From the NCBI GenBank assembly GCA_032871835.1, contig CM065301.1:82594278-82658277 (forward strand): 64,000 bases of DNA. The letters run 5' to 3'. Shown here piece after piece: positions 47,026 to 57,944 of the stretch. Both the position numbers and the translations under genes were made by a program. Each line of letters opens with the position of its first letter. Positions within the stretch are counted from its first letter, which is position 1. The DNA is from Dipteronia dyeriana. Taxonomy: Eukaryota; Streptophyta; Magnoliopsida; Sapindales; Sapindaceae. The notes below the pieces were generated by a model. It worked only from the letters and a program-made list of their open reading frames with translations. It had not been told where the DNA came from and searched no databases.

Positions 47026-47544
47026 AACTTTCATTTAATTTAATTTATTTTATTTTTTCAAAATTGTTTTTTAAGATTGGGAATGGGAGCGGTAGCATTG
47101 CGGTAACTTTTTTTTTTTTTTTACTCTACTTTCTTTTGATTTGGTTTCTTTTTATTTTATGTTTTTAAATGTATTTTAAACTACGAAGCTGGCGCCGGTG
47201 CAGGTGTGAGGGCGGTAGCGCTGAGGTAACATTCTTTTACTTTACTGTCTTTCATTTGACTTTTTTTTTTAAATTAAGCTTGAGAGTGGGAGCGGCATCG
47301 AAAGTGTTAAGGTAACTTTATTATACTTTAATTTCATTTATTTTAATTTTTAAACTGATTTTTAAGCTGGGGAACTGGAGCAGGGAAGGAGCGGAAGCGG
47401 GAGCCCCGAGTTAACTTTCTTTTACTTTATTTTATTTAACATTCTTAAAATTGTTTTTTAAGTTAGACCGGGAATGGAAGCGTTGGGGTAACTTTTTTTC
47501 ACTTTAATTTCCTTTATTTTACTTTTTTAAAATTATTTTTTAAG
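47026..47544 (+). repeat. GGGAGC / GTAACTTT satellite (left arm)
   Basis: Five units. The last ends TTTTTTAAGATTGGGAG, the target of the next inserted element. Confidence 0.8.
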
Positions 47545-47552
47545 ATTGGGAG

Positions 47553-48132
47553 TAAGGATGACAACAGGTCGGGTTCGGGTGGGTTTTGTAAAATCCAAAC
47601 CCTTACCCGTGAAAATTTTTCTTATCCACGCTCGCCTTCAAACCCGTATAGGTAAGCGGGTTCGCAGGCAGGTTTGAACCCGTCAAACAATGAGGGTTCA
47701 CAGGTGGATGCTTCACCCGCGGGATACCCATAAACCCGTAACCCACGAGCCTGTAACCCACGAGCCCGCAAACCCGCGATTTGTCATTTGTAAAATTTTA
47801 CATGTAATAACCTATTTGATACTTAACTGAATTAAATTTCCATTTCTAATTTCCTACTTGATACATTACAAAACAATAATAACCATAAAAATAAAACGAC
47901 CAAAAATAATTCAAATGTTTATATATGTTTATATACATGTATTTTATTTATATGGGTTCGCGGCTCCAATCTGTGGGTTCGTTTTTTCAACCCACACCTG
48001 CTCTTGAACCCATCAGATTTTTTATTAAACGGGTTCACGGGTCAGAGGGTCATAAATTCACCATCCACACCCGACCCTACAGGGTCGGGTGCCCACGGGT
48101 GCCCACGGGTGCGGGTTAAATTGTCATCTCTA
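47553..48132. mobile_element. GGGTTCGGGT-rich inverted-repeat element (left arm)
   Basis: The ends TAAGGATGACAA and TTGTCATCTCTA are inverted repeats. The flanking ATTGGGAG (47545-47552 and 48133-48140) is an 8-base direct repeat. The ends hold CCCGAACCC/GGGTTCGGG-type repeats, and the middle is AT-rich unique DNA. The reverse-complement partner at 52059-52593 has the same flanking target, so the insertion is older than the duplication of the arms. Confidence 0.7.
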
Positions 48133-48140
48133 ATTGGGAG

Positions 48141-48555
48141 CTGGAGCGCTGTGCTAACTTTTTTTTTTACTTTACTGTATTATATTTTATGTTTTTAAAT
48201 TATTTTTTAAGCTTGAGAGCGGGAGCGGGAGCGGGAGCGGTTGTGGAAACATTGAGATAACTTAGTTTTACTTTCTTTTATTTTAATTTTTTTAAATTGT
48301 TTTTTAAGCTGGGAAGTTGAAGCTGGAGCTAGAACAAGAAAGGGTGCGGAAGCGCTGTTTTAACTTTCTTTTACTTTGTTTTTTTTTTAAAAATAAAATT
48401 GTTTTTTATGCTGAGGAGTTGGTTCTGAAGCGGGAGCGTTGAGGTAACTTTCTTTTACTTTGTTCTCTTTTATTTTACTTCTTTTGAATTTGTTTTTCAA
48501 GATAGGAAGCTGACGCAGAGGTGGGAGAGGGAGTGTTGATGTGATTTTCTTTTAA
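48141..48555 (+). repeat. GGGAGC / GTAACTTT satellite, inner end of left arm
   Basis: Four units, with GAGCGGGAGCGGGAGCGGGA at about 48216. The array stops at about 48555, where the non-satellite centre begins. Confidence 0.85.
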
Positions 48556-49685
48556 GGTTGGACTATTTGTTCTGGGGTTTTTTGAACATGGGTCACATGT
48601 GTAAGATTTTCAGGTCTGGGTCTGGGCCTCCTTCTTCTTTGTGTTAGGTTAACAGGTTCACTAGATTCATCATCTGGTTCATAATTTGGGATAGGAAATA
48701 AGTTGGTTGTCTGTCTGGTTTGTCTAGGAGCCAGACTAGGTATTTGCCTAGCAATATTTTGTCTGGATAAGCTGGAAAGGGAATTTCTAGCTGATTGGAA
48801 ATCGTTTAAAGATCTGGAATGGTTACTGTCATTATCTCTAATGGACAGACTTCTTCTAAAAGATATTTTAAGTGTTCCATCTTGTTCAGTAACACAGTCA
48901 TGGAGGTTCCTCATAGGTGGTTTATAGGAGGGTTGGTCTACTTTTTCCTTAACCCAATCATCTGAAAATTTAATGTTTTCCCATTTGACAGGTACAGGAA
49001 CAAGAACATTAACAGATAGTGAAGTATTAAAACATATAGTCTGGCCAGCTGGCACAGAAGGGGGTATATAACTAGGTATAAGTCCAGAAGTTAAAACACG
49101 ATAATGGACTCTATAAACTAGTTTATAAGGGTTTGATTTTTCAAGGAATTTATAGTTATGGGTTTGAATGTCAATAACCAAACATTTTTCTTTGTATTCA
49201 TCTGTGTTTAAAGTAATAGTAAAATTTGGATAGACTTGAAAATAGATAGGTTCATAAGTCAAAGATGTTTCTGCCATTCCAAGAATGGATTCTTTATAGT
49301 CAGTAATTCTTTTGTCTCTTAAAACAATTAATAAAGAATTATTTAATCCAATTTTCGAAAGGGGTTCAACACCTACTTGGACACTGCCAATATGTAGATC
49401 ATTAAAACCAATTTTGTTGTAATGAGTCAGACTGTTCTTGTTTGAAAGATTTGTCGAAAAAGTATTATTTTAAAATTTAACATTAATTTCTTTCGTCTTT
49501 TGTCCCAACAATGTTCTAAAATCTAAAAGTTTCTTTTTATAAATATTGTTTTGTTGAATGTTGGGTAATTGCCAATTTATCAAATCTTTGTCATTCCAGT
49601 TTGTCTCAAAATTGGCTACAGATTGTCTAGTGCAACTATTAATGTCATCGGGCTCAATCCCGGGTTGAGAACTACTTGTAGACAT
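48549..49685 (-). pseudogene. Endogenous pararetrovirus relic: movement-protein region
   Basis: The minus strand encodes a relic of a caulimovirid (plant DNA pararetrovirus) 30K-type movement-protein domain, the cell-to-cell transport function of those viruses. One open part runs from an ATG at 49685 to a stop at about 49470. The domain then continues in another reading to an open part of 241 codons (49277-48552), which ends in a basic Arg/Pro-rich tail. The match rests on the conserved spacing and residues of the domain. Capsid, protease, reverse transcriptase and RNase H are absent, and the copy ends where satellite DNA starts. At least one stop interrupts it. It is an old integrated, non-functional fragment. 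Genus-level placement is uncertain. Confidence 0.7.
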
Positions 49686-49890
49686 GATAAAGAAAATGAA
49701 TAGTGAAAAATCCTAGGTTTTGACTCACAGCCTGATCAACGGGCCAACAGCCTACAGCACACTAGCGAACGACAAAAACCCTTAGATCTATTGACTTTTG
49801 CACCTAGAAATAATTAACCATATATATATATATATATAAGATCCAAACAAAATGAGGTCGTTTTGGAAAAAACGTTCCAGCTTCCTCTAC
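49686..49890. other. Non-coding spacer with (TA)n
   Basis: Unassigned DNA upstream (minus strand) of the pararetrovirus relic. A TATATATATATATATATA run at about 49820-49838 could act as an AT-rich promoter core of the retroelement-like sequence to its right. Nothing coding. Confidence 0.4.
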
Positions 49891-50200
49891 GTGCGCTGGT
49901 GACGTGCGCTGGTGACGTGCGCTGGTCGAGTAGCGCACCACCAGTGCACAACCTATTTTTAAAACAGGCACTGGATGAGTGGCGCATCCCAGTAGCGTAA
50001 CACAAACGCATATCCTTTGGGAAGATTGCGCTGGTGAGGTGCGATGGACGAGTAGCGCACCACCAGCGCACGCCTACATTTTTCAACTACGCGCGGGTGC
50101 AGCAGCGCAACTCAATGGCGTAACACTAGCGACAGACCACTGTGAAAGTTGCGCTGGTGAGGTGCGCTGGTCGAGTGCACACCACCAGTGCAATGCCTAT
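49891..50200. repeat. Three copies of a 122-base GCGCTGGT / ACCAGCGC repeat
   Basis: GCGCTGGTCGAGTAGCGCAC-type cores start at 49919, 50041 and 50164. Each copy holds GTGCGCTGGT near its inverse ACCAGCGCAC, so each can fold on itself. The segment is GC-rich in an AT-rich setting. It probably belongs to the LTR/leader of the retroelement fragment in this centre. Confidence 0.75.
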
Positions 50201-50541
50201 TTATCCAACACTCAAATGCACAAAACATTAAGTTTAAGAGTGATGAAATTGCATCATATTTTAATGCCTAATATGACATACAACTTTCATAGCAAGATGC
50301 AAATAGGTCAACAAGAGTCAATTAAACTAAAATGCACACAAGAGAACAATCAACATATAAGATCAAGAGTTATGCATGAATATGTGAGTCTGTGCAATTA
50401 TCTCTTCCAAGCAAGTAAGCACAAGAATTTTACCTTTGATGCTTCTCCTCTTGAGGTCTTGACAGCCTAAGCTACCCTTACATGAACCCCAACAATGTGG
50501 TTGTTCATGAAATAAGTCAATCAACAAATGAGGACTTTTCA
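50201..50541 (-). mobile_element. Possible LTR part of a retroelement (minus strand)
   Basis: Read on the minus strand, this follows a purine-rich tract, AAAGAGGGAGATTG (50540-50553), and would start TGAAAAGTCCTC. That is where a 3' LTR should begin. The CA end of the LTR was not identified and the 122-base repeats may be inside it. Placement rests on the polypurine tract only. Confidence 0.4.
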
Positions 50542-51427
50542 ATCTCCCTCTTTGGCTATTTCATGACAAAACCACCTCTCACATTGATCCTCACAAAACA
50601 AAATAGAAAAACACTGGGAAGATATTCTACATTACAAAGAGATAAACATAAAAAAAACATAAAAAAAACTTCAAGTCTTAAATCTCTTGTAGAACTATCA
50701 ACCCTACACACAAGGCAAGCATAAATACGCTTTCCAAACCAAGTGCATGTGAGAAGATCAAGTGACTATAAAACAAAAGCATTTGCATTTAGAAATATGA
50801 GTATGATATCATGAAATGCTCATGCAATGCTCCCCCTTAAAAGCCAACACATGCTACTCTCATAACATCACAATGCTAGGTCAATGCTACTCCCCCTTTT
50901 TGTCATGATATAGACAAATGAGAAGTCCCCAACCAGGTCAATCAAGGCAAAGAAAGAAAGAAAGAAAAGAGCATTCAAGATTGTTGCATAATTATATAAG
51001 CCACATTTATGCAACCTCAATTGATAGAAGAGACACAAGGAGATTTATTTGAAAGACAATGTGTGAATCAAAAAAGTGCTTTGCATACAAGACATGTTGT
51101 ATTCAAGTCAAAAAACAATGGTATTTGGCAAAGCAAATGACAAATGTTTTCAATATAATGCAAACCAATTTCACTATTTGTCATGAGAGAAGCAAGGATA
51201 TAGAGTTCTTATAAATATCAAGTTTTTATAAATATCAAGTTTTAAAGGCACTATATCCAACTTTAAAAACTAAACATGGCATGAGCAATTTTGCACCCTA
51301 TTTGATTTTTCTGGGAGGATACCCGTATGATAATAGCCATGTTCAACTAATAAAGAAAGAGAGACATGGATTAAACATTTTAGTCTCACTAGTATTTTCA
51401 CAGAACAAACCCATGTGACACATGTGA
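50542..51427 (-). mobile_element. 3' non-coding end of a retrotransposon, Sirevirus-like
   Basis: On the minus strand there are several polypurine strings: AAAAAGGGGGAG (about 50893-50904), TTTTAAGGGGGAGCATT (about 50830-50845) and AAAGAGGGAGATTG (about 50540). Multiple GGGGGAG tracts before the 3' LTR are a known hallmark of plant Sirevirus-type copia elements. There is no coding sequence. The family call is inference. Confidence 0.4.
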
Positions 51428-51433
51428 CTCATG

Positions 51434-52050
51434 CTCCCGCTCCCGAGCTTAAAAATAGTTTTTTTTTTAAAAAGTAAAGCAAATGAAAGTAAAGTAAAAT
51501 AAAGTTACTACAACGCTTCCGCTCCTGCTCACAATCTTAAAAACTAATTTTAAAAATGTAAAATAAAAGAAAGTTACCTCAGTGCTTTCGTTCCCACTCT
51601 TGCTCCTGATACCGTTTCCTAGCTTAAAAGACAATTCTGGAAAAGTAAATAAAATAAAGTAAAACAAAAGAAAATCACATCAGCACTCTCTCGCTATCGC
51701 GCAAGCTTCCTATCTTAAAAAACAAATTCAAAAGAAGTAAAATAAAAGAGAACAAAGTAAAAGAAAGCTACCTCAGTACTCCCGCTTTAGCTCCAACTCC
51801 CTAACATAAAAAAACAATTTATTTAAAAAAAAAAAAGTAAAAAAAAGTTAAAACAACGCTTCCGCACCCTTTCCTGCTCCAGCTCTAACTTCCCTACTTA
51901 AAAAACAGTATTAAAAACTTAAAATAAAAGAAAGTAAAAGTAAGTTACCAAAATGCTTCCACAACCGGTCCCGCTCCCAAGCTAAAAAATTAATTTAAAA
52001 ACATAAAATAAAATACAGTAAAGTAAAAAAAAGTTAGCACAGTGCTCCCG
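51434..52050 (-). repeat. GGGAGC / GTAACTTT satellite, inner end of right arm
   Basis: The same satellite as the left arm but reverse-complemented (CTCCCGCTCCCGAGCTTAAA, then AAAGTTACCTCA). This marks the point where strand orientation flips. Confidence 0.85.
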
Positions 52051-52058
52051 CTCCCAAT

Positions 52059-52593
52059 TAGGGGATAGTAATTTGACCCGCACCCGCCCGAACCCTGACC
52101 CTGTAGGGTCAGGTGTGGATGGTGAATTTACTACCCGCAGATCTGTGAATCCGTTTAATGAAAAGCCCGGTGGGTTCACAGGCGGATGCGGGTTGAAAAA
52201 ATGAACCCGCAAATTGGACCCGTGAATCCGCATAAATAAAATACTTGTATATAAACATACATAGACATTTGAATTATTTTTTATCGTTTTATTTTTATGG
52301 TTATTATTGTTTTGTAATGTATGAAGTAAGAAATTAGAAACGGAAATTTAATTCAATTAAGTTTTAAATATGTGATTACATGTGAAATTTTACAAATGAT
52401 AAATCGCGGGTTCGCGAGTGAGGGTATGGGTGCAGTCATAAGCTGAGGGTTCAAACACACCTGCGAACCCACTTACCTACGCGAGTTCGAGGGCAGGCGT
52501 GGGCGAGGAAAATTTTCACAGGTGAAGGTTTGGATTATAGAAAACCCACCCGAACCCGAACCTGACCCCGACCCCGACCCGCTGTCATCCCTA
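52059..52593. mobile_element. GGGTTCGGGT-rich inverted-repeat element (right-arm partner)
   Basis: Reverse-complement partner of 47553-48132. The flanks CTCCCAAT (52051-52058) and CTCTCAAT (52594-52601) correspond to the ATTGGGAG target in the left arm. Its ends read TAGGGGATAGTAATTT and GCTGTCATCCCTA. It is somewhat shorter than the left copy. Confidence 0.7.
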
Positions 52594-52601
52594 CTCTCAA
52601 T

Positions 52602-54780
52602 CTTAAAAAACCATTTAAAAAAAGTAAAATAAAGAAAATTAATGTGAAAAAAAATTACCTCAGCGCTTCCATTCCCGGTCCCTAACTTAAAAAACAATTT
52701 TGAGAATATTAAATAAAATAAAGTAAAAGAAAGTTAACTCAGCGCTCAAGCTCCCCAGCTTAAAAACCAGTTAAAAAAATTAAAATAAATGAAAGTAAAT
52801 TATAATAAAGTTACCTTAACGCTTTCGTTACCGCTTCAACTCCCAAGCTTATTTTTTTTTTAAAATGTAAAATTAAAGACAGTAAAGTAAAAAAATGTTA
52901 CCGCAGCGCTCCGGCCCTCACTCCTGCACACGCTCGCTACGCACGCAGGTAACTCAAGCACGCATGCATTACAAATAAACACAAACACACACCCACACAA
53001 TAAAAATAAACACAAAGAAAAACACAATAAAAATAAACAGCTCTAACTCTAGCTTCCTAACTTTAAAAAGTAAAAAAAAAAAAAAAGTAACCACATCGCA
53101 TCCGCTCCCGTATCAGCACCCCAGCTTATTTAAAAAAAAAAGTAAAGTAAAAAAAAAATTACCTCAGCGCTTTCGTTCCCGATCTCTATCTCGAAAAACA
53201 ATTTTGATAAAGTTAAAAAAAAAATAGTTACCCCAAAGCTTCCGATCCCACCCCTTTTCCAGCTCTTCAGAATAAAAAAAACAATCCAAAAAGGTAAAAT
53301 AAAAGTAAATTATAAGAAAGTTACCTCATCGGTTCTGTTCCCACTCTCGTGTCTACTTCTACTCCTGCTCCTACTCCCGTGCAAGCTTCCTTGCTTAAAA
53401 ACATTTTTTTAAAAAAAGTTAAATAAAAGAAATTAAAGTAAAAGAAAGAAACCCCAACGCCCCCACTCTAGCTCCACATCTTAAAGAATTTTAAAAACTA
53501 AAATTAAAAAAGTTATCCAAATGCTTTCGTTCCCGCTCCCTAGATTAATAAATAATTTTGAAAAAGCAAAAATAAAACAAAGTAACAAAAAAAAAAGTTA
53601 CCTCAACGCTCGCACTCCCGCTTCCTAACTTAAAAAAATTAAAATAAACGATAGTAAAATAAAATAGAACAAAGTAAAAGAAAGTCACATCAACGTTCCC
53701 GCTTCTGCTCCTACTCCCTAAAATAAAAAAAACAATTTAATATAAAATAAAATAAAATAAAAGGAAGTTACCTAAACGCTTCTGCTCATGATCCTGCTCC
53801 TGAACTTAAAAAATAATTTTTAAAAAGTAAAATTAAAAAAAGGTAAGTAAAATAAAATTACCTCAACGCTCCTGCCCCAACTCCCGGGCTAGTATCCTAG
53901 CTTAAAAAAATATTTTTAAAAAAGTAAAAGAAAAGAAAATAAAGTAAAAGGAAGTTAAAATAAGTAAAAGAAAAGAAAATAAAGTAAAAGGAAGTTACTG
54001 TAGCGCTCCCGTTCCCCATCTTAAAAAATAATTTTAAAAAAGTATAATAAAAGAAAGTAAAGTGAAATAAAGTTACCTCAGTGCTTTTATTCCCGCTCCA
54101 TAGTATAAAAATCAATTTTAGAAAAGTAAAATAAAATAAAGTAAAATAATTGGAAGTTACTACAACGCTCCTGCTATCGTGACAACTTCGTAGCTAAAAA
54201 AATAAATTAAAAAAAGAAAAATTAAATAGTAAAATAAAAGAGAACGAAGTAAAAGAAAGTCACCTCAGTGCCCCAGCTCCAGAAAAACCAATTATAAAAA
54301 ATTAAAATAAAATAAAGTAAAAGAAATTTACCTCAGTGCTTCCTCCCTAACTCCATAGCTTAAAAAACAATTTTAAAAAATTAAAATAAAAGAAAGTAAA
54401 GTAAAAGAAAGTTACCGCTTCCGCTTCCGCAACCACTCCCACTCCCACTCCCACTCCCACTCCCACTCTCGCTCCCCTTCATGTGCCTAAAAAACAATTT
54501 AAAAAAAGTAAAATAAATGAAAATAAGGTATAAGAAAATTACCTCAACACACCTACCCCTACTTCTTAGATTAAAACACATTTAAAAAAAAGTTAAATAA
54601 AATAAAGTAAAAGAAAGTTACCACAGCGCTCCCGTTCCCTATCTTAAAAAACAATTCTGAAATAGCAAAATTAAAGAAAGAAAAGTAAAAGAAAATTATC
54701 TCACGCACACTAAAAATAAACAAAACACACTATAATTATAAACAACCAAACACACAATAAAACACACATCCACGCACGAT
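52602..54780 (-). repeat. GGGAGC / GTAACTTT satellite (right arm)
   Basis: About twenty units on the minus strand. 52945-53040 holds the short partner of GT-rich array L3. The empty target of the left-arm solo LTR is at about 53998-54022 (GCGCTCCCGTTCCCCATC). 54690-54780 is a short partner of the GT-rich arrays. Confidence 0.85.
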
Positions 54781-54945
54781 AGAGGTGTCCACGGTTAGGT
54801 TTCGATTACAAACTACCGGTTATAGTTTCTGTTCCGGTTCCGGTTCCGTGGAAAGACCTAATCGTAATCGTAATCGTAATTGTAACCGTAACCGTAACCG
54901 TAACCGTAACCGTAACCGTAACCTTAACCAGAGTATGACGGTTAT
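54781..54945. mobile_element. Truncated GGTTCGG-type element with CGTAAC expansion (right arm)
   Basis: It begins AGAGGTGTCCACGGTTAGG and tracks the reverse complement of 43390-43776 (GTTCCGGTTCCGGTTCCGTG). It then runs into CGTAATCGTAATCGTAAT and CGTAACCGTAACCGTAAC hexamers and stops, without the other end. Confidence 0.65.
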
Positions 54946-55745
54946 GCTCCAGCTCCATTGCTTAAAAAAGAATTCAACAAATTAAAATAAAATAAAGTAA
55001 ACTGAAAGAAAGTTACCTCAGTGTTTCCGTTCCCGCTCCCGCTCCCGCTCCATGGCTTAAAAAATAATTTTAGAAAAATAATTTTAGAAAAATAATATAA
55101 AGTAAAGTAAAGTAAAAGAAAGTTACCTTAGCGATCTCGTTCTCGTTCTCTCTCTCACCCGCTCTTGCACCAACTCCCCAACTTAAAACACAAGTTAAAT
55201 AATAATAATAATAATAATAATAATAAAGTTAGAGAAAGTTACCACAACGCTTTCATTACCTTTCTCACTCCCGCTCCAGCTCCCCAACCTAAAAAATAAT
55301 TAAAAATAAAATAAAATAAAATAAAATAAAGTAAAGTAAAAAAAAAAGTTACATCAACGCTTCAACTCCCGCTCCTGAACTTATAAAACAATTTTTAAAA
55401 GTAAAAATATAGAAAGTAAATAAAGTAAAATAAAGATACATCAACGCTCCCGCTCCCACTCCCGCTCCTGTGTCAGCTTCTATCTTAATTTTTTTTTTTA
55501 AATTAAAAAGGTAAAATAAAAGAGGACAAAGTAAAAGAAAATTACCTCAACGCTCTAACTCCCCAGCTTACAAAACAATTTAAAAATAAAATAAAATAAG
55601 TTAACGTAGAGCTTCCGCTCCCTTTCTCGCTCACTCTAGCTTCCCAGCTTAAAAAACAATTAAAAAAATTAAATTAAAAAAATTAAAATAAAAGAAAGTT
55701 ACCTCAACACTTCCCTACTGCTCCTGCTCCTGCTCCCGCTCCCGA
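54946..55745 (-). repeat. GGGAGC / GTAACTTT satellite (right arm)
   Basis: Partner of 41336-42110. It includes an (AAT)n run at about 55199-55226 and a CTCCTGCTCCTGCTCCCGCT stretch at its outer end. Confidence 0.85.
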
Positions 55746-56225
55746 GCTACTTCTGCATATTATAATTCTACTTCTACATCTACCTATTTTACTTCTACTT
55801 CTACTTCTATTTATTATACTTTTTCTAATACTTCAAATATTCTACTATTCTACTTCAACTTCTACTTCTAATATTCTACTTCTACTTCTACTTCTACTTC
55901 TACTATTCTGCTTCTAATCTTCTACTATTCTAATAATCTACTTCTACTTCTACTTCTAGTATTCTACTACTAATTCTAATAGTCTACATCTAATAATCTA
56001 AATCTCTAATATTCTACTTCTACTTCCACTATTCCACTATTCCACTATTCCACTATTCTACTATTCTACTTCTGCTCTACTATTACTATTCTATAATTAC
56101 TTCTACTTCTACGTTTACATCTACTTCTCTACTTCTTTACTATTCTGCATATACTCTTCTACTTCTACGTCTACTCTACTACTTCTCTACTATTCTTCTA
56201 TTTTACCTATACCTCTACTTTTCTA
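55746..56225 (-). repeat. TCTACT hexamer array (right arm)
   Basis: Partner of the AGTAGA array at 40915-41335, with CTATTCCACTATTCCACTAT variants. Confidence 0.9.
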
Positions 56226-56367
56226 ATGGTGTAGCTTTTAAAATAATCATTGTTAGCTGTGTTAAAAAAATAATATACAGTAAAGTTAATCAGACAACAG
56301 CGTGGTTAATGATGATCCTAATCCTAATCCTAATATCCTAAACATCTTGATCCTCATCCTAATACCA
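56226..56367 (-). repeat. Unique-sequence block I (right arm)
   Basis: Contains GTGTAGCTTTTAAAATAATC and GTTAATCAGACAACAG, the reverse complement of 40755-40914, ending next to the Harbinger-like copy as in the left arm. Confidence 0.8.
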
Positions 56368-56370
56368 TAA

Positions 56371-57266
56371 GGCCACGTTTGGCAACTGGGATAGGATAGG
56401 AAAAGGATTATTTTTAGTCCCTTTCCTATGTTTGGCTCGTCGATAGGATAGGATTCAAATTAATCCTAACAGTGCTTTTATCCCATCTCAATGGGATAAA
56501 ACAATCTAACCAAAATGATGGGATTCATTTGAATCCCATCTATGTCCTTCGTCTCATCATCCTTTTCTTTCGTTGAAACTGTATCATCATCATCTTCTTC
56601 TTCTTCTCCCAATTGCTTGTGAATCAACTACCAAATTCAATCGATTTAAAAAAAAACGTAAGATGCACCCAGTCAAGCCAAGAAGCACCCATCAAAACAA
56701 CACAAACATAAGATGCCTCACAAGAAAAGCAAGAAACAGATTACAACAAAACCAAAAACAAGGCCAGAACAAGGGAGGTAAAAGAAATGAAAAACGAGAA
56801 CAGAGTGTCCAATTCTACCGATTACACAAACACCCAAGTCAATTAACTAAACCAACACCCAAATCAAACGAATTTTCTTTGATAAATTAATAATATAACT
56901 TGAGAAATGGCTTGAAAGAAATCTTGATTGCAAACCACCCAAGTGCTTGGATGACAATATTATTGTCGTGGAGAAGGAGAAGGAGAAGAGAGAAGAAGAG
57001 AAGATGAGGAAGAAAAAACAAGGAATGAAAGAATAAAACAAAATTGATGGGTTATGGTAAAGTATTTGCATCATATCTGATCAAATATATATATATGTAT
57101 AATCTATTTTTAATCATATCTCAAGTTACACCAAACACAAGATTACTCTATTTTAAATCTTATCCTATATTACATCAAAAACAAGATAACATTAAAATTA
57201 ATCTCATCCAATCCTATCCAATCCAGTAAAAATAATCCTATACTATCTCATGCACCAAACGGGGCC
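56371..57266. mobile_element. PIF/Harbinger-like element, right-arm copy
   Basis: Reverse-complement partner of 39920-40754, starting GGCCACGTTTGGCAACTGG and ending TGCACCAAACGGGGCC. TAA lies on both sides (56368-56370 and 57267-57269), the reverse complement of the left arm's TTA. It keeps shared interior phrases such as CAAGTGCTTGGATGAC (left arm, CATCCAAGCACTTGG) and differs in the length of its TA tract. Confidence 0.8.
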
Positions 57267-57269
57267 TAA

Positions 57270-57545
57270 CAATCTTTATCTTAATTCCTAATCCTAATTC
57301 AAATCCTTACAATCTTAATCCTAGTGCAAATAATCCCAATATCCTAATCATAAGGCAAACAATCATATTATTCTAATCCTAATCATAATCCTAATCTGAA
57401 CCTTAATGTTAATCTTAATCATAATCCTAATCCTAATGTTAATGCTCATCCTACTCATCCTGCTAATCATACTGCTCTTGATCCAGCTCTAGCTTTAGCT
57501 CCGAATCCTGCTCCTACAAATCAAACTCTTACTCCTACTCATATT
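57270..57545 (-). repeat. TAATCC / TACTCC hexamer arrays (right arm)
   Basis: Partner of 39706-39916, with diverged CCTAATCCTAATC and ACTCCTACTC strings. Confidence 0.75.
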
Positions 57546-57880
57546 CCTACCATTATACCTGTCATGTGTCAAGCATTGCAAAGCTGAGAAATTCTATAAT
57601 AACTATACCACTAGAATATGTACCAAAAGCTTGGCTCAACAATAAACATATGTTTTACTCCACAATAAACATATAAAATGTTTGGTTCTACGGTCAGAGA
57701 TTTCCTACCTCAAACAGAAGTATTTAACTTACCAAGTCCATGCGGATAAAGTGTTCAATTCATGTACTTTTGCTCTTGCTCCTGAATTTGACAATACTAG
57801 AAATGTTAGAAAAAGTAAACGGAAAAGAGTAATAAGAAAGTGAAAATGACAAAAACACTTCCCCAGTTCTAACGAGTGCC
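57546..57880 (-). repeat. Unique-sequence block E (right arm)
   Basis: Contains TTGCAAAGCTGAGAAATTCT, TGGTTCTACGGTCAGAG and CAAGTCCATGCGGATAAA, the reverse complement of block E at 39365-39705. Confidence 0.8.
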
Positions 57881-57944
57881 AATCCAACTCTTGCTAATAC
57901 AGTTAATCCTAATCCTGTTATTGCTCATGCTAACCGTACGCACA

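Noticed and set aside
49840..50200. CRISPR-like regularly spaced repeat (122-base period)
   Set aside because: There are only three diverged copies with related spacers in a plant retroelement setting. It is not a CRISPR array.
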